A stretch of DNA of 64,000 nt, taken from NCBI GenBank assembly GCA_036768485.1, contig JAVLUZ010000154.1, positions 25,533,637 to 25,597,636 on the forward strand, in the 5' to 3' direction. Under the pieces are notes generated by a model. The model saw only the letters and a program-made list of their open reading frames with translations. It searched no databases and had not been told where the DNA came from. Made by a program: the position numbers and the translations under genes. The DNA comes from Mermis nigrescens. Taxonomy: Eukaryota > Nematoda > Enoplea > Mermithida > Mermithidae. This document shows positions 16,735-30,200 of the stretch, in pieces (the first letter of the stretch is position 1; every line of letters begins with the position of its first letter).

Positions 16735-18008
16735 TTTACATGTTGAATCGAGAGCTTATTGAAAAGGTTTGAAGTATGTAGAAAAATGTTTTAAACTAAT
16801 ATTCGAGAGGGATAATGATTACGAATTACATTCCAATCGCAAAACAGCGCACGATTTATTAACTACTTTTGTAACACCATGTGAATGAAATTCGGTATAA
16901 AACTTGAATAAATCAAACGGCCTATGTGCATTTAAATTACCGGATGACCGGAGCAAAATTCGCTACGTCAGCTTACACATCAGCTATGAACCTATCCATC
17001 CGTTTTTCTTATGAATTTTTCCGCCGGAATCGGAGTACAAACGTTATTTAAATTTTGATGCAATAATACGGTCTCTGAACTTGATAGAACTTCTTACATA
17101 CTTTAGAATATCACGTTCACCTTCAAAGTTTGAAACCCTTTGCAGTCACTTTAAATTTTTTCAGAAGCCTCAAAATCAAACGAATTGAAATGTAATCGTT
17201 GTAAAACCGGCGGCGTATGAAGTTCTTCTCAGCGCGGAGAAAACAATAATAACAGATAGAGTGCGAAGTATAGACCTAAATATGGAGCTCAATGCAGTGT
17301 TTCTTCTTAGGCGTGTTATGTACATAAAATTTGTAAACGAATTTCGACGTGACTTACGAACTTTCCAGCGAAGCGGGATGCGCATTCCGCCTTGACACTT
17401 AAAGAAAAAGCGACCTAATTAAACTGCTCTCATGAGCTGATGTAAAATGCAAACGTGATCCCTTCATTTTGTAGCTTTGTTACGTCGTAAACTTTGATTT
17501 TATATCTCTAATGCAAATCTAATAGCACAAAGTATACCTACTCATTATTAGGTCATGTCTGTAAAGCAAACCACACAGGTCATATCGTGTCACATAAAAC
17601 AATGAATTGACAAGCTCTACACCTAGCACAGCAAGAAACTACTTTACACCACTAAATACGCTTCGAACCAGAAAAAATCGAAGTGTCCGGAAACGGCTGA
17701 CGGTAACTCTTATTGCTAAAGTAATCCAACAAATAAATTTAAGCTTATCGAACCATGTGCCATTAATTTACTGAACCTTTTACGGCATTACGCTTAAACA
17801 CGCCGAATAATTTTTGATCAATTTACAGCATGTCATGCATTCCACTCCATTTATTTACAAAAACAATGCACATTACACAAGAAAACGCGATAAAACGAAT
17901 AATAAGCCAGCAACGCACTGCAGTAATGTAAAATTTCGTAAAAAACGATGCGACTAGCCGTTAAAATAAGCCTATATAGATAAAATAAACGAATGATGAT
18001 AAAAATAA
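16735..18008. other. Region downstream of NF1
   Basis: Holds the NF1 3' UTR at its right end and otherwise featureless AT-rich DNA. Confidence 0.45.
17850..17855 (-). terminator. Candidate polyadenylation signal for NF1
   Basis: AATAAA on the minus strand, about 155 bases past the NF1 stop codon, followed by T- and G-containing sequence. It is a plausible poly(A) signal by sequence and position only; in AT-rich DNA such hexamers also occur by chance. Confidence 0.4.
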
Positions 18009-18269
18009 TCAAAATCGTTCAACGTCCGCTCCTCCTGTAGCCGCGTCGTCCATGGCGAAGGAACGTCGCGCGCGACCGGCGTTGCGCTGCGGCGCCGTTG
18101 AGTCCGCGGCGGCGGCAGCCGCCGTTGTAGTTGGAGCGACGACGGCGACTGTCGAGATTCGAGGCGACGGCGGCGGCGGAGTCAGCGGCGCCGCCGCGTC
18201 GCTCAAATCGCTCACTAAACGCTCGAGGCACGTGCACACTTCGGCCGTTATCGCCTGTTGCGCTGCGGG
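18009..18269 (-). CDS. NF1: NF1 exon w19 (terminal, with stop)
   Basis: The acceptor is TTTCCTTTAG|CCC (phase 0) and the exon runs 86 codons to TGA at 18009-18011. It begins [20 protein letters not shown], equivalent to the AELIVKFLDALIDTYLP segment, then becomes Pro/Ala-rich and ends [19 protein letters not shown]. It is much more GC-rich than the flanks. The C-terminus is shorter than the vertebrate one and lacks its basic KRNSIKKIV end, although an RARR cluster is present. Confidence 0.93.
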   Translation of the reverse strand, partial: PAAQQAITAEVCTCLERLVSDLSDAAAPLTPPPPSPRISTVAVVAPTTTAAAAAADSTAPQRNAGRARRSFAMDDAATGGADVERF

Positions 18270-21200
18270 CTAAAGGAAACAAATATTTTCGGCAACGCAA
18301 ACGTGAAAAACTAGCTGACAAAATAATTAGGTAAATTGCTCAAAATTTTGGAGCAATGAAGCCCGGTTCAGAAGTGAAAATCGGCGATATCGCCGATCGT
18401 AGGCGGGCAGCACCGAAATCCTGGGGGAGGGGGCGCAAGATTTGTTAAAGGTCAAAAAATGGTCTTAAAAATGGGGGTATAGAGAAAAAACACCATTTTC
18501 CAACGTTTCTCATCGAGCACTATCCATTGGCATTCAAAAATTGCGGAAAAAACGACAAAATTCTCAAAAATTGAGGGGAATATTGGTTTCTGGGGTATTC
18601 GACCTTCCAGGGGGTGCTTAACCCCCATGCCCAAGTGTGTCGCCGACGCTTTTTCCCGGTTCAGAAATGCCCCGATTCTCAGTCGGCCATATCACCGACT
18701 TTCTCGATTTTTGTCGGCGATATCGTCGACTGAAATCGTAAGGATAGGTACCCACCCTATTTTAACGATATCGCCTTTAGTGCATTGAAGTAAGCTTCAA
18801 TGCAATCAATATACATAGATGCGCACATTGTATGTAAATGAAGATGTGTTATGACCATAGGTGGGCAGCACCAAAATTCTGGGGTGGGGGTGAAAAATTT
18901 CTGGAGGAAGTGAAAAAATTTTTAAAGGTGAAAAAATGGTTTTAAAAGTGGTTGTATGGCGAAAAAACACCATTTTTCGACGTTTCTCATCGAGCACTAT
19001 CCGATGGCATCAAAAAATTGCTAAGAAAGCAAAAAAATTTTTCTGGGGGGGGGTGCTGCATACCCTTCAAACCCCACGCCCATGTGTGGTTATGACACAG
19101 GTCATTTTTTCGCGGCGCTTTTGCAGAAAAACTATGCATATGTATTTATAGCTTTATATATGCCACGAAGTTCAATTTGCTAATATTTTATTGTAGGTAC
19201 TGAATTTATTTCTACACTTGCAAGTTGTGTAGATAGGTTACCTATGCAGATGCACGTAATGCTTTCTTAGATTTTTTTGCGAATCATGAACTAGTGTCTC
19301 GCTCTAATCTAAATGAAAGATTGGTTGGATCAATTATATTTGGACATAAAATGATAATGAAAATGTAATATAAAATCGCGCCAATGCAAAATGAAGTACA
19401 TGCATACATACATACCTACCACATCTGGGCGTGGGAGGGGGGGGTTGGGGGTTTGGAGGTATACACCCCCCGAGAAAACAAAATTCCCCCCCCCCAGAAT
19501 TCAATTTTTGAATTTTTTTGTTTTTTTCCGCAATTTTTTGATGCCAATGGATAGTGCTCAATGAGAAACGTTGAAAAATGGTGTTTTTTCGCCATAGCAC
19601 CATTTTAAGGTTATTTTTTTATCTTTGAAAAATATTGCACCCGTCAGAATTTCGGTACCGCCCACCTATGATACCTACACGTGGCAAAGCTAAAAAGATA
19701 GCGGGTTTGTGGTGTCCAGATTGGGATGCGACATTGCCGATTATTCCGACATTCCTCATTTTTCATCGGCGACTTTTCTGACCGAATCGGGGAAACTGGC
19801 GATATCGCCGACAAAAAATCGACGATATCGCCGACTTTTACTTCTAAACATACATGTACAGCATGGGAATTCTGCGGGGGGGGGCGTCAGGCCCAAAAAT
19901 TTTAAAAATTGCCTCGTTTGAACTAAAAAAGAAAGGTACACGTCAAAAACAATGTTTTTTGACGTTCCAGACAATGCTCGTCCTTAAAAACGTAAAAAAT
20001 TTCAAAAATTGAGTAAATTGAACAAAATATAGTCAAAAAATGTGTATGTGGCGCGAAGCGCCGAGAATTTGAGATTTTTGAGCCAAAAATAAGCTAAAAA
20101 CGCCTAAAAAGCCACAGTTTTTGCAACTTTGACAAACTTTTACAAAAAAAACCTGCAATTATAGGGGGAGGTCGCAGCCATTTAGCGGGGAGTCAGTTGC
20201 CATTCTGGGGGGTCAAATCCCCCAACAACACGTCTGCTTCGGAACCGGGCTTAACTATGCAGGTGTCGGTGTAGCTTTTAACAAAGGATTAAAAAGATGA
20301 ACACGCCGGGACTGGCACAACAGGAAGCCCTTGATTTATGCACAAACAAAACATAAATTGAAGGGTTTAATCTATATCACGGGATACGCAATCCAGTAGG
20401 GTTACGCGTGACTATCGTGAGAAATAAACGCTTATCAGGAACGAAATAAGAGAAAAGATCAATTAGGGTACAAGAAACGGAACATACGCAACTAGAAATG
20501 AACCATGCGGATGGAGGATCCCCATCCCAAAAGGCTGAGATTTTTTACCTCCCTGATTTTTGACAGAAAACTAGTCCTTTAAGCCACTTTTATTGTTTTT
20601 CTATATTTTAAGCCGAAAATAGGTGCTCGTTTACACCCTTCAAATTAGAAGTGAACCAACAGATGAAGGATCCCTATCCCAGAAGGCTGACATTTTTTAC
20701 CTCCCAGATTTTTGACAGAAAACTAGTCCTTTTGAGCCATTTTTATTGTTTTTTATATTTTTGACCGAAATAGGAGGTCGTTTACACTCTCCAAAACTGT
20801 AGGCTATCCCCCTCCGAAAATTCGGAATCTTTGAATGCAAGCTGTCAATGCATCACGATTGATGGCCATGTACGGAAATCACACAAATCGCAATATATGC
20901 CCGCAAAGCATCGTGCGAAAAAGCTTAAAAACCTGTTTTTACTTCTCTTATTTTTTATTTGCTTTTTTAAAATTTTTATTGATTTTTTCCACGTTTTCTC
21001 GATTTATTCCATTTTATCTTTATGTTTCTTGAAACCTTAAGTGCTTTTCGTTTAAAAAAATATTTAAAAAAATAAACCTTCCTTGAAACCTTTAACCTTA
21101 AAACTTTAAACCTTAAGCCGAGTTCGCAATGCATTAAACTAACCTTAGTTAAGAATGGGCCAGCGAAACGCCACAGCCCGCCGAATCCACAGCCTGAAAA

Positions 21201-24200
21201 AAAGAAAACGAAAAAGCTTTAAACAAAAAAATAGTTTACACTAAACAAGCACAAAACACTCTTTAAGTGATACATATTTTAAAGTTTATTTTTTATTTTT
21301 TCTCGAAATTTTTTAGATTTTATTTTTTAAAAATTTTTTCTACAAACTTTAGAGTTTGTCCGAAATGTTAAGACTAGTCAAAATTTTATGCGATTTACAT
21401 TTACCATCGATTTACATTTTAGCCATATTTAACCATACGCGCATTTTTCAATTGACGTTTTTTCTACCAAAGAGTCGGCAACCAACAACTGGTGTTAAAG
21501 CGTATTCACCAGGAATTATTTTCATCGCACGATTCGTTAATTAGTTAATTATGTAATAATTAATTAATTAATTAATTAATAATAAATTGATCGCTGACTG
21601 AATATAAATTAGTAATCTAATTTAATTTCGCTCACCAATTAATTTTATTCCTATTAATTTCATTTTATTATAGGTCATATTTACTTGGAAACCAGTTCAG
21701 ATTGAAACATTTTGTTGTAAACCAGTGCCACAGTATGACTAGTAATGCGAAGTACATTTGGATACAGGTATTGTAGTAAGATATAATAAAATGTGTACGA
21801 ATAATTCGATTAATTAAAAAAAGCATCATTTAAAATTTGAAAATAATTTAAAAATGTTTTTCTGAAAATTTAAAATTTAAAAATTATTTAAAATATTTCT
21901 AAAATTATTTAAAAAATATTTTAAATTTTATTCAAAATTTATTTAAAAAATTATTTAAAATTTTAAAAAAAATTTTAGAAATTATTTAAAATTATTATTA
22001 AATTTTATTTAAAACATCATTTTAAACTACATTGATTCCGCGTCACACACATGTTGTAATTATTATCGCAAGTAAATTTTATGTACTGTGTAAATAGAAT
22101 TAATTTATAATTTTAAATTAAATTTTTTGTCTAAAGCGTAACACAGCTTCGAAAAGTCCAAACCATCGAATTATCGTTTACAGATTAATGGGGTGATTTC
22201 GTCGTTGTGAGAATATAATTTCTGAATTTCTGACCAAAAAAATCGAATGAGTAAATAATTTTTTGACAAAAAAGGGGAAAAATCATAAATTTGAATTCGA
22301 AAACGGATGTAAAAGCGGATAGAACGATTAAAATTTTTGAGGACCTAAAACGGGGCTTTTCGCTCTGATAGTAAATTTACATATTTTATCTTATATTTAT
22401 GCCGCACGATTTATTACGAACATCATTTTTGAGATAAAACTCGAGTTTTAGAACTTTCTGTTATATAAAACACAAATTTTCTCATTTCAGGGACCGTTGA
22501 TGAAAAAATTCGACCCAGTTTTGGTAATTTTAAGGCCAGAATTTAAGCTTGAAATCATAAATTTTCAAAAAGGGACATTGCTCGCCTTACTATCCTAGAA
22601 ATTACATGAGGATTTTGAACAGCCTGAGGATTTTAGATAAAAAAATTGGGGACGACCCAGATACAGGGGAGGCCGATTTAGGGGGGCGGGGGGGAGCGGC
22701 CGCCTCCATTGGCCCAAAATATTACGCAAAATTAAGCGATTTTTAGCGATTTTCGGGTCAAAACGGCTAATTTTTCCGCCCAAGTCAGGGTTCCGCCCCC
22801 CCTTAGGGGTACCGCCCGCCCCCTCTTAGAAAAATCCTAGATCCGCCACTGCCCAGATAGTGGCCGCACCGAATTCGCGGAACGCCGAAATTTTTCGTCC
22901 GTATATTTTTGGCAATTTTCGAAAACTCGCATCAGGTAAATGCCCCGCCAACAGGAGCCGATTAGATGAATAGGCAGCAGCCGAATTTCGGGGGTTCCAT
23001 GGGGCCAAATCGCCAAAAATTCAATTCTGGTTATCTACGGATTTTCGATTTTTTCGGGCTTGAAGGGGTCACAGTCTCAGTGGGGGGTCCACACCGAACG
23101 CCTAAGTACTTTCACCTACCTTGCAACACTGTCACGTGCTGTTGATGAGGCGCCGTCTCTTGGCCCGGCACCATATTTTGGACAATGTGCAAAACGGCCC
23201 TTAACACGCCCGAATCGTGAGATTTTTCCAGTACTTTCGTGATATGCTGATCGAGCAGCGAATGCCTATGCAAAACAACGGGTCACACTCGCACCTGGGC
23301 ATGGGGGAGGGGGGGGGGGGGGGTTGGGGGTATGCACCCCGACAAACTAAAATACCCCCAGAATTCAATGTTTTTATTTTTGTTATTTTCTCAATTTTTT
23401 TGATGCCAATAGATGGTGCTAAAAATGGTGTTTTTTCGCCATACCGCCATTTTTAAGGCCGTTTATTTACCTTTGAAAAATCTTGCACGCACTGGAATTT
23501 TGGTGCCGCCCACCTATAATAACAATCCTACGAAAACAGCTTGAGGGAATTCAGAGGGTCCAAACCGGAATTTTTTTTGAACTTCCTTTTTGACCCACAC
23601 GTCAAAAACACTGCTGTTTTAAGTTCGGAACGATGCTCGTTATTTTTACGACACAAAAACAGGAAAAATTTCCGGGAGACTGGAAAAAAGTTCACGTAAA
23701 TTGGACGAAGTATAGTAAAAAATTGCGGAAAAATTGACACTTTAACCAAAAGTTAGTTAAATACGCCTAAAAAGCACAATTTCTACGACTTTTTCGAAAA
23801 ATCGACAATGCAGGGGATAGCTAGCAGTCACATTGAGGAAGTCAGTAGCCGTTCTGGGGCTCCAAACCCCAGAAGCACACCTGGGCTTGGGGGGGTCTAG
23901 GGGTATGCACCAACCAGAAACCAAGATACCCCCCAGAATTCAATTTTTGAATTTTGTTTTGGTTTTTTTCGCAATTTTTTGATGCCAATGGATAGTCCCC
24001 GATAAGAAACGTTGAAAAATTGTGTTTTGCACCATATAAAATGTTTTTAATGTGGAAAACTGCATTTGTAGTAGCTATTTTATCCGATTCTAACTCGCTT
24101 CGTCAATTTTGTAAGCAGAAAATAAATATAAGAATTCATGGGAAATTTTAAATTTTCAGATCATTTCAACTTCATTCAATTATTTTAAGGGTAAACAAAA

Positions 24201-27200
24201 CAGACACTGATTCGAGTCTTGGACCCTGAGGTAGGAATAATACCCCCTCACCCCTATAAGAATGTGCGACGTATATACACGAATAAAATATGTCTACGGC
24301 TTAAATTTCGGTAAGAATTGCATTTTAAAAAGTAAACACTTTACACTGTTTAAATCGCTTTACACAATTTACATCACTTTAAACTAATTAATAATATTTA
24401 TAGTGCAAAAGACTCTCGATGAAGTAAAAGTGCGATGGAAGTAATCCAACAACTCAATATGTAAGTTTTTCATATAAAATTGAATTTTCTATTTTTTGAG
24501 CAGAAAAAAACACAAAAATATTATCCCAGCTTCAGGAAAAGCCGTCTGAAACCATAGAATGAAGGGCAAAAGCCTCTAAGCTTTAGCATTAAGCTTCAGA
24601 TTAACAATCACACATGAGCGTGAGCGGGGTTGGGGGTAAGGTTGTACTCCTCAGAAGTTGAAACGCCCCAAATTGCTGTAGACCCCAGAATTCTATTCTT
24701 GAACATTGTTTGGCAATTTTAAGTATCCTAATCATCCAGAATTTTCTTGCTGCCCACGTATGTTCCAATTACGCATATTTACGACTTAATATTTGAAAGT
24801 TTTGAAATCATAAAAATAAAAAAAATTTGTAAAATACAATCATGATTTCTATCACAAACAACAGTAAGATGGTTTACACGACTGGAAAAACCTTCGGAAA
24901 AACCACCGATGCCTCAGCCAAATATTCGAACAAAACTCGAGTCTCCTTCTCGTCGGTCGCATTACGAACCAGCGTGGCCTGACGCAACAAAAACTCCGTG
25001 CAGTAGGATGTAGTGTAAAGCGATAGAAAATAATACTATAGTGTAAAGTGAGAAAAATAATAGCGAGTTGTAAAATAGGCAAAGATAATAAGGGATGTAA
25101 AGTATTAGAATTAGTAATGCGAGAGAATGCAGAAGCGAAAAAATGAATGAAAAGATTACGTGATCTGCACGTATCGAAACTGATTTAAAAGCAGAAGCAT
25201 GTGATGAAATATTGGACTAAAGCGTACGTGTAAGAGGGGGATAGGGGGATAACCTCACCCAAAGTCGGACGTCCCCCGTCCCCCAAAAGCCAGAAAATTT
25301 TTGACACTACCCAAATTTTTAGAAAAAATCGACTTTTTTGGCTGTTTTATAGGCATTTTTCCGCCATCGCTGGCCAAAAAATTGTAGGTTATTTAACCCC
25401 CCAAAATCCGAAGCCGAATTCGAGCCGTTGGATGTATGGATCGTTGCAAATAAATATGACCGCAACGAATCGAAGAAACAAAATCAAGACAACAAAGATT
25501 CGAAGAAAAGTCGATTTGTAAACTTTTTTCAAATTTTCACTTTAGCTATTCTGTTCCATTCCACAGGCACGTAGCTGGCCGTCCTATTTGTGGGGGGGCA
25601 ACACCAATTTGGGGTAGAGGGGTAACTAAGCAGAAAAAAAGCCAAAAAATAGCACAAAATAACGTTTCAAAAATCTATTTTCCATTTTTCTGGATTTTGA
25701 GGGGGTCCAAACCCCCGTTCCCCAGAGATACGTGCCTGCCATTCAAAACGGCCCATTTTTGCTTAACGGCTTATTACTGTAGCAGAATATTTTACGGTTT
25801 AGGTTGTTGCGTCAGACAGTTAGAAGCCCACGTGTTAAGTAAAACACATTAAACATCAATGAGAAGAAATAAAATCACTCTTCTATTACTGGAGCATTAT
25901 TGAAGATGGCGTTTGTGCAGTGAAACTCAATTACAGTAATAAGACTTTAGCGACAAATGGGTCGTTTGGAATACAAAAGAGTCTAGTTTTTCAGTTTCTA
26001 ATAAAAATTGGCCCAAGTTCGACGAAACCTATGCCATTTTATTTTGATTTCTGCAAAATTTACGATGTTCAACATAATTCAGCGCTTATCGATGAAGCTA
26101 AAGGCCAGAAAAATTCTAAAGTTCTAATTAAAATATAAATATAACAGAGAGCAGCTCTAAAGCTAAAAATTTCCTTTACATTGCTGAAACGTCAAGCAAA
26201 CGTATTTAAAGCAGAGGGCTCTATCGCATAGGTTACACTATTTCATTTAAGGGAACGTCAAACTTGATCAATGCCCAAAATTATCGAATATTTTCACTCT
26301 TTATATATGCAGGCCCGTAGCCAGGGGGAGGCGGGCCCCCGCGATAGGAAAAAATTTTGTATCTCCCAAGAGTTCCCCACAGGGAAAAATGAAAAATTGG
26401 CGAAATGCGTCTGAACCACCGCCAAAACAAGTTTTTAGCGTACTTTTGAGCTCGTAAACTAAAAAATGGATTCATTGTTTATGTATAGTTTCGTCTTCTA
26501 AATCGCTAAATATCGCTCAAAATTGAGTTGGACATACAGTGCTCGCCATGAAACATGACGCACTTTAATCGTCAGATTTATATTAGACGATGCGTCGCGA
26601 GCGCCGCGTTTCGTCTATAATGCGCTATCATCTCTATTTTATTATTATAGGATATTTATCTGTATCATTCCATTAATCTGGCGATGCGAACGGCGCAGTT
26701 TAGCTATTAATAGCGCCAACAAGAGGAAAGCGCGCACGTGAATGTCGGAAGCGCGCACGTGAATGTCAGAAGCGCGCACGTGAATGCCGTTCTATATTCA
26801 GGCGAGTGCGCGCACGTGAATGCCGTTCTACATTTTCAGGCATGTGCGCGCTTCCCATTCTTGTTGGCGCTATTAATAGCTAAATTACGCCGTCGCATCG
26901 CCAGATTAATCGGCATGATACAGATAAATATCCTATAATAATAAAAAAGAGATGATAGCGCATTATAGACGAAACGCGGCGCTTGCGACGCATCATCTAA
27001 TACAATCTGACGATTATAGTGCGTCATGTTTCGTGCGAGCACTGTAGAGAGCATGTCAATTTTTTTCCAACGCTGCGCGCTGGATTCATTGCTTAGCTAT
27101 AGTTTTGCCCTTTAACTCACTCAAAACAGTTCAAATTTGAGTAATGACATGGGAAACAAGACATTTTCATGGCGCTTCCCGCCGTATTTATTGTTGATAT

Positions 27201-30200
27201 GTTTTTTGTCTTCTAGCCCGCTCAAAACCGCTCAAATTTGAGCTTGACATGCAGAATATGTCAATTTTTTCCGGCGCTTGGCGCCGAATTACTCATTAGC
27301 TGTATTGTTTTTCTCTGTAAAGCACAAGGATTAAGTACAAAGGCATAATCTGTTGGAGGATTGTATAGTCTTCAGCCCCGCCCCCTCCGCCACCAGATAA
27401 AATTTTCACTTCTCGGATTCGCGATTTTTCGAAGGTTTTTTAAAAATTTCCTAAAAATTCACAGGAAAGGTGATGTTTCAAGCGTTTTTAGCTGCATATC
27501 TGCTTGAAAGTGTCCAGATTTTGGCGCTTCGTGCCACATACTCACGTTTTGACCATTTCTTGTTCAATTTCTTCGATTTTTTGATTTTTTCTAAATTGTC
27601 CCGTTTTATATGCTTTAGAAAAATAGAGCATCAATGGAAACGCCGAAAAACGATGTTTCTGACGCGTGTCCACCATTTTTGGGTCCAAAAAGATTCTTTA
27701 AAATTTCATCCCCCCCAGAATCCCATGCTGCGCATGTCTGGCATAGGCTCCCATTCCCCATGCCCACGTGTGAATACCAAGCAACCATAGGTGAGCGGCA
27801 CCAAAGTTCTGGAGGGGGAGCGGGGTGCAAGATTTTTCAAAGGTAAAAAAAGGCCTTAAAAATGGTGGTATGGCGAAAAAACAACATTTCTCAACGTTTC
27901 TCATCGAGCAATATCCATTGGCATCAAAAAATTACGGAAAAAAAAACAAAAAAAATTCTCAAAAATTGAATTCTGGGGGGGATAGGGTTTTGGTTTCTGG
28001 TAGGAGGTGCATACCCCCAGTCCCCCACGCACCAGGTATGTACGGGATGCATGCTTACTAGAACGGTCAGCACGAGCGCTTGCAAGTTGGGCTCGTTGAG
28101 TACGCTAGCGTCGAGCAAGACGTTCGATTCGACGGCGTGTTGCTGGACGGCACTGACGACGACGGGCGGCTGCTGCCGCCGACGGACGCTGCCGCCGCCG
28201 CTACTCGTCAGCCGGCGGCGAGGCGCGCCGTCCGATGTCGACGCCGGAAGAGTCGGAGCTCCGGCGATCCGGCGTCCGGCGAGGTCGCCCGATTCGCGCT
28301 TGCGCAGCGACGACGGCGGCCTACCGTATTCCGACGCCGTCCTGGCGGACGACGCCGGCGCCGACGTCTTGGACGACGGCGCGCCGTTGCATACGGCGGC
28401 GGCAAATTTGGCCGAATCGGTCGATCCGGTGGGAGAAAGGGGAACCGAATTACTGCGATGAGCCACCGTCCGGGACACGACGGACCTGTTCGCAATTATG
28501 AATATGCATGTGATCCTGATCGCATAAATAACTGGGGGAAGGAGGTGATCCGCCATACACAATCGGTCGTCCACCATGCTCCGAAGACCGAGATTTTCTA
28601 CGTCTCATCCGACTTTTGGCCAAAAATTGCATATTTAGGGGGCCTTTTTAGCCAAAAATATCTTGACGGGGAATACGTGTAACGGCTTGAAATTCTAGGT
28701 GGGGTTCAAGGCCATCTTTTTAAGGGGGAGGGGTGAATGACTTTCTATTTTTAAACAGAAACGGTCAAAAAATTAGATTTTTCCAAAAATCGGGAGGGGT
28801 CAAAAAGTTTCTGGCTTCGGGGGGATGGGGGACGGTCGACTTTGGGCGGGGAATTGCCCAATCCCTCTTACACGTACGGTGAGGGTAAGTTTGCGAGTTT
28901 CATCCCCGAGAAGAATTTTCTGTCACCGAAATCCGCGATTTCCCAAAGTTCCGAAAAAAATTTGTGCGAAAGTGACTGCTGTAAGCGCGTTTAGCTATCC
29001 ATTTGCTTAAAAGTGCTAGATTTTTGGCGCCTCGCGCCATAACTTCATTTGGAAACTATATTTTGCCAAATTTCTTCGAACTTTATGCATTATTTAGAAA
29101 AGTTTTGTACGTTTTTATAGTCTAAAAAAGATGGAGCATCGTTCGACACACCCAAAGACCATGCTTTTTGACGCGTTTCCACCATTTTTGAACCCGGAAA
29201 GGCAATTTATAATTTCATCCCTCCGAATTTCCACGCTATTCATGTCTGATTACCAACCGCCTTCCCAAAATCGACCGATTACCCCTCACGTAATTTTGGG
29301 CTGTCACATGTCCACATAAGGCAGGAATCTGTATGCGAGATCGGCCGTACCCGCCCACACCCCCATGAAGCTTAGGATGTCCCCCCTCAGCTTTTACCGA
29401 AGAAGACAAATTTTAAGGAATATTTTCGGGTGAGTCGGAGATTTGGGCGGGGCCATTTCCGGGAACGGGATCAGGCCCGCATCTATGGGGGAGGGGGGGT
29501 CTCCCAAAATTCAGGAAAAAACGGGAAAATAAGCCTTTTTAAACGTTATTTTGTGCTATTTTTGGCTTTTTTGAGCTGAGTCCCCAAGAAATAGGATGGC
29601 CAGCTACGTGCCTGAACGGGATCTCCGCGCTTCTGAGTACACAGGAACTTGCAAACGACCTTTATACCAAAAACGTACAACAACTGAGAGCGACTGTAAG
29701 CAGAAATTTGTCATCCTAAGTACATCAATTGTAAGCAGGGGCGGATTTAGGGGCGTGTTGAAGGGCCGCCCCCCCCGTTGGCCCCAAAATATTGCGAGAA
29801 ATCAAGCATTTTTTGAGCGATTTTCGAGTCAAAACGGCTAATTTTTTACCGCACTCAAGTCAGGGTTCCGCCCCCCCTTAGGGGTACCGCCCTACTTAGG
29901 AAAATCCTAGATCCGCCACTGATTGTAAGCTGCTTAAACGAAAATTTAATGACCAAATTTTCAAGCTGCAAACTCAGCACATACGTATATAATTCAAAGG
30001 CTTAAAACTTAAACGACACTCAAATAATTGTTTGAATTTCTTCGTAAGTCACGATTCATGAATAAATATGTACCTTCATTTCTAGATCTACTTATTGTTA
30101 TCTTCAAACGTAAACTTTACGCTTTGAGTCTTTAACACTTTATATTAACGATTTTAATTATCGAAAATAGCGACCATTTCAGGATGCTAATCATATCGCG

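Larger units (their letters stand above)
18359..20251. mobile_element. Composite repeat block with TCGGCGATATCGCCGA palindromes
   Basis: Ends AAGCCCGGTTCAGAAG and CTTCGGAACCGGGCTT are inverted. Copies of the palindrome ATCGGCGATATCGCCGA lie at about 18380-18396, 18660-18775 and 19760-19840. Three family B MITEs and one family C MITE sit inside. This suggests an older 18-bp-palindrome element later filled by MITEs. Confidence 0.5.

Noticed and set aside
22852..23040. Open minus-strand frame reading [20 protein letters not shown] between a family E MITE and NF1 exon w17.
   Set aside because: Lies inside an NF1 intron, matches no part of NF1, and exon w17 joins w18 in phase without it. I could not recognise it and do not call it.
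28051..28682. Three long plus-strand and one extra minus-strand frame, Arg- and Ala-rich.
   Set aside because: They are by-products of the GC-rich NF1 exon w15; no domain or splice support.
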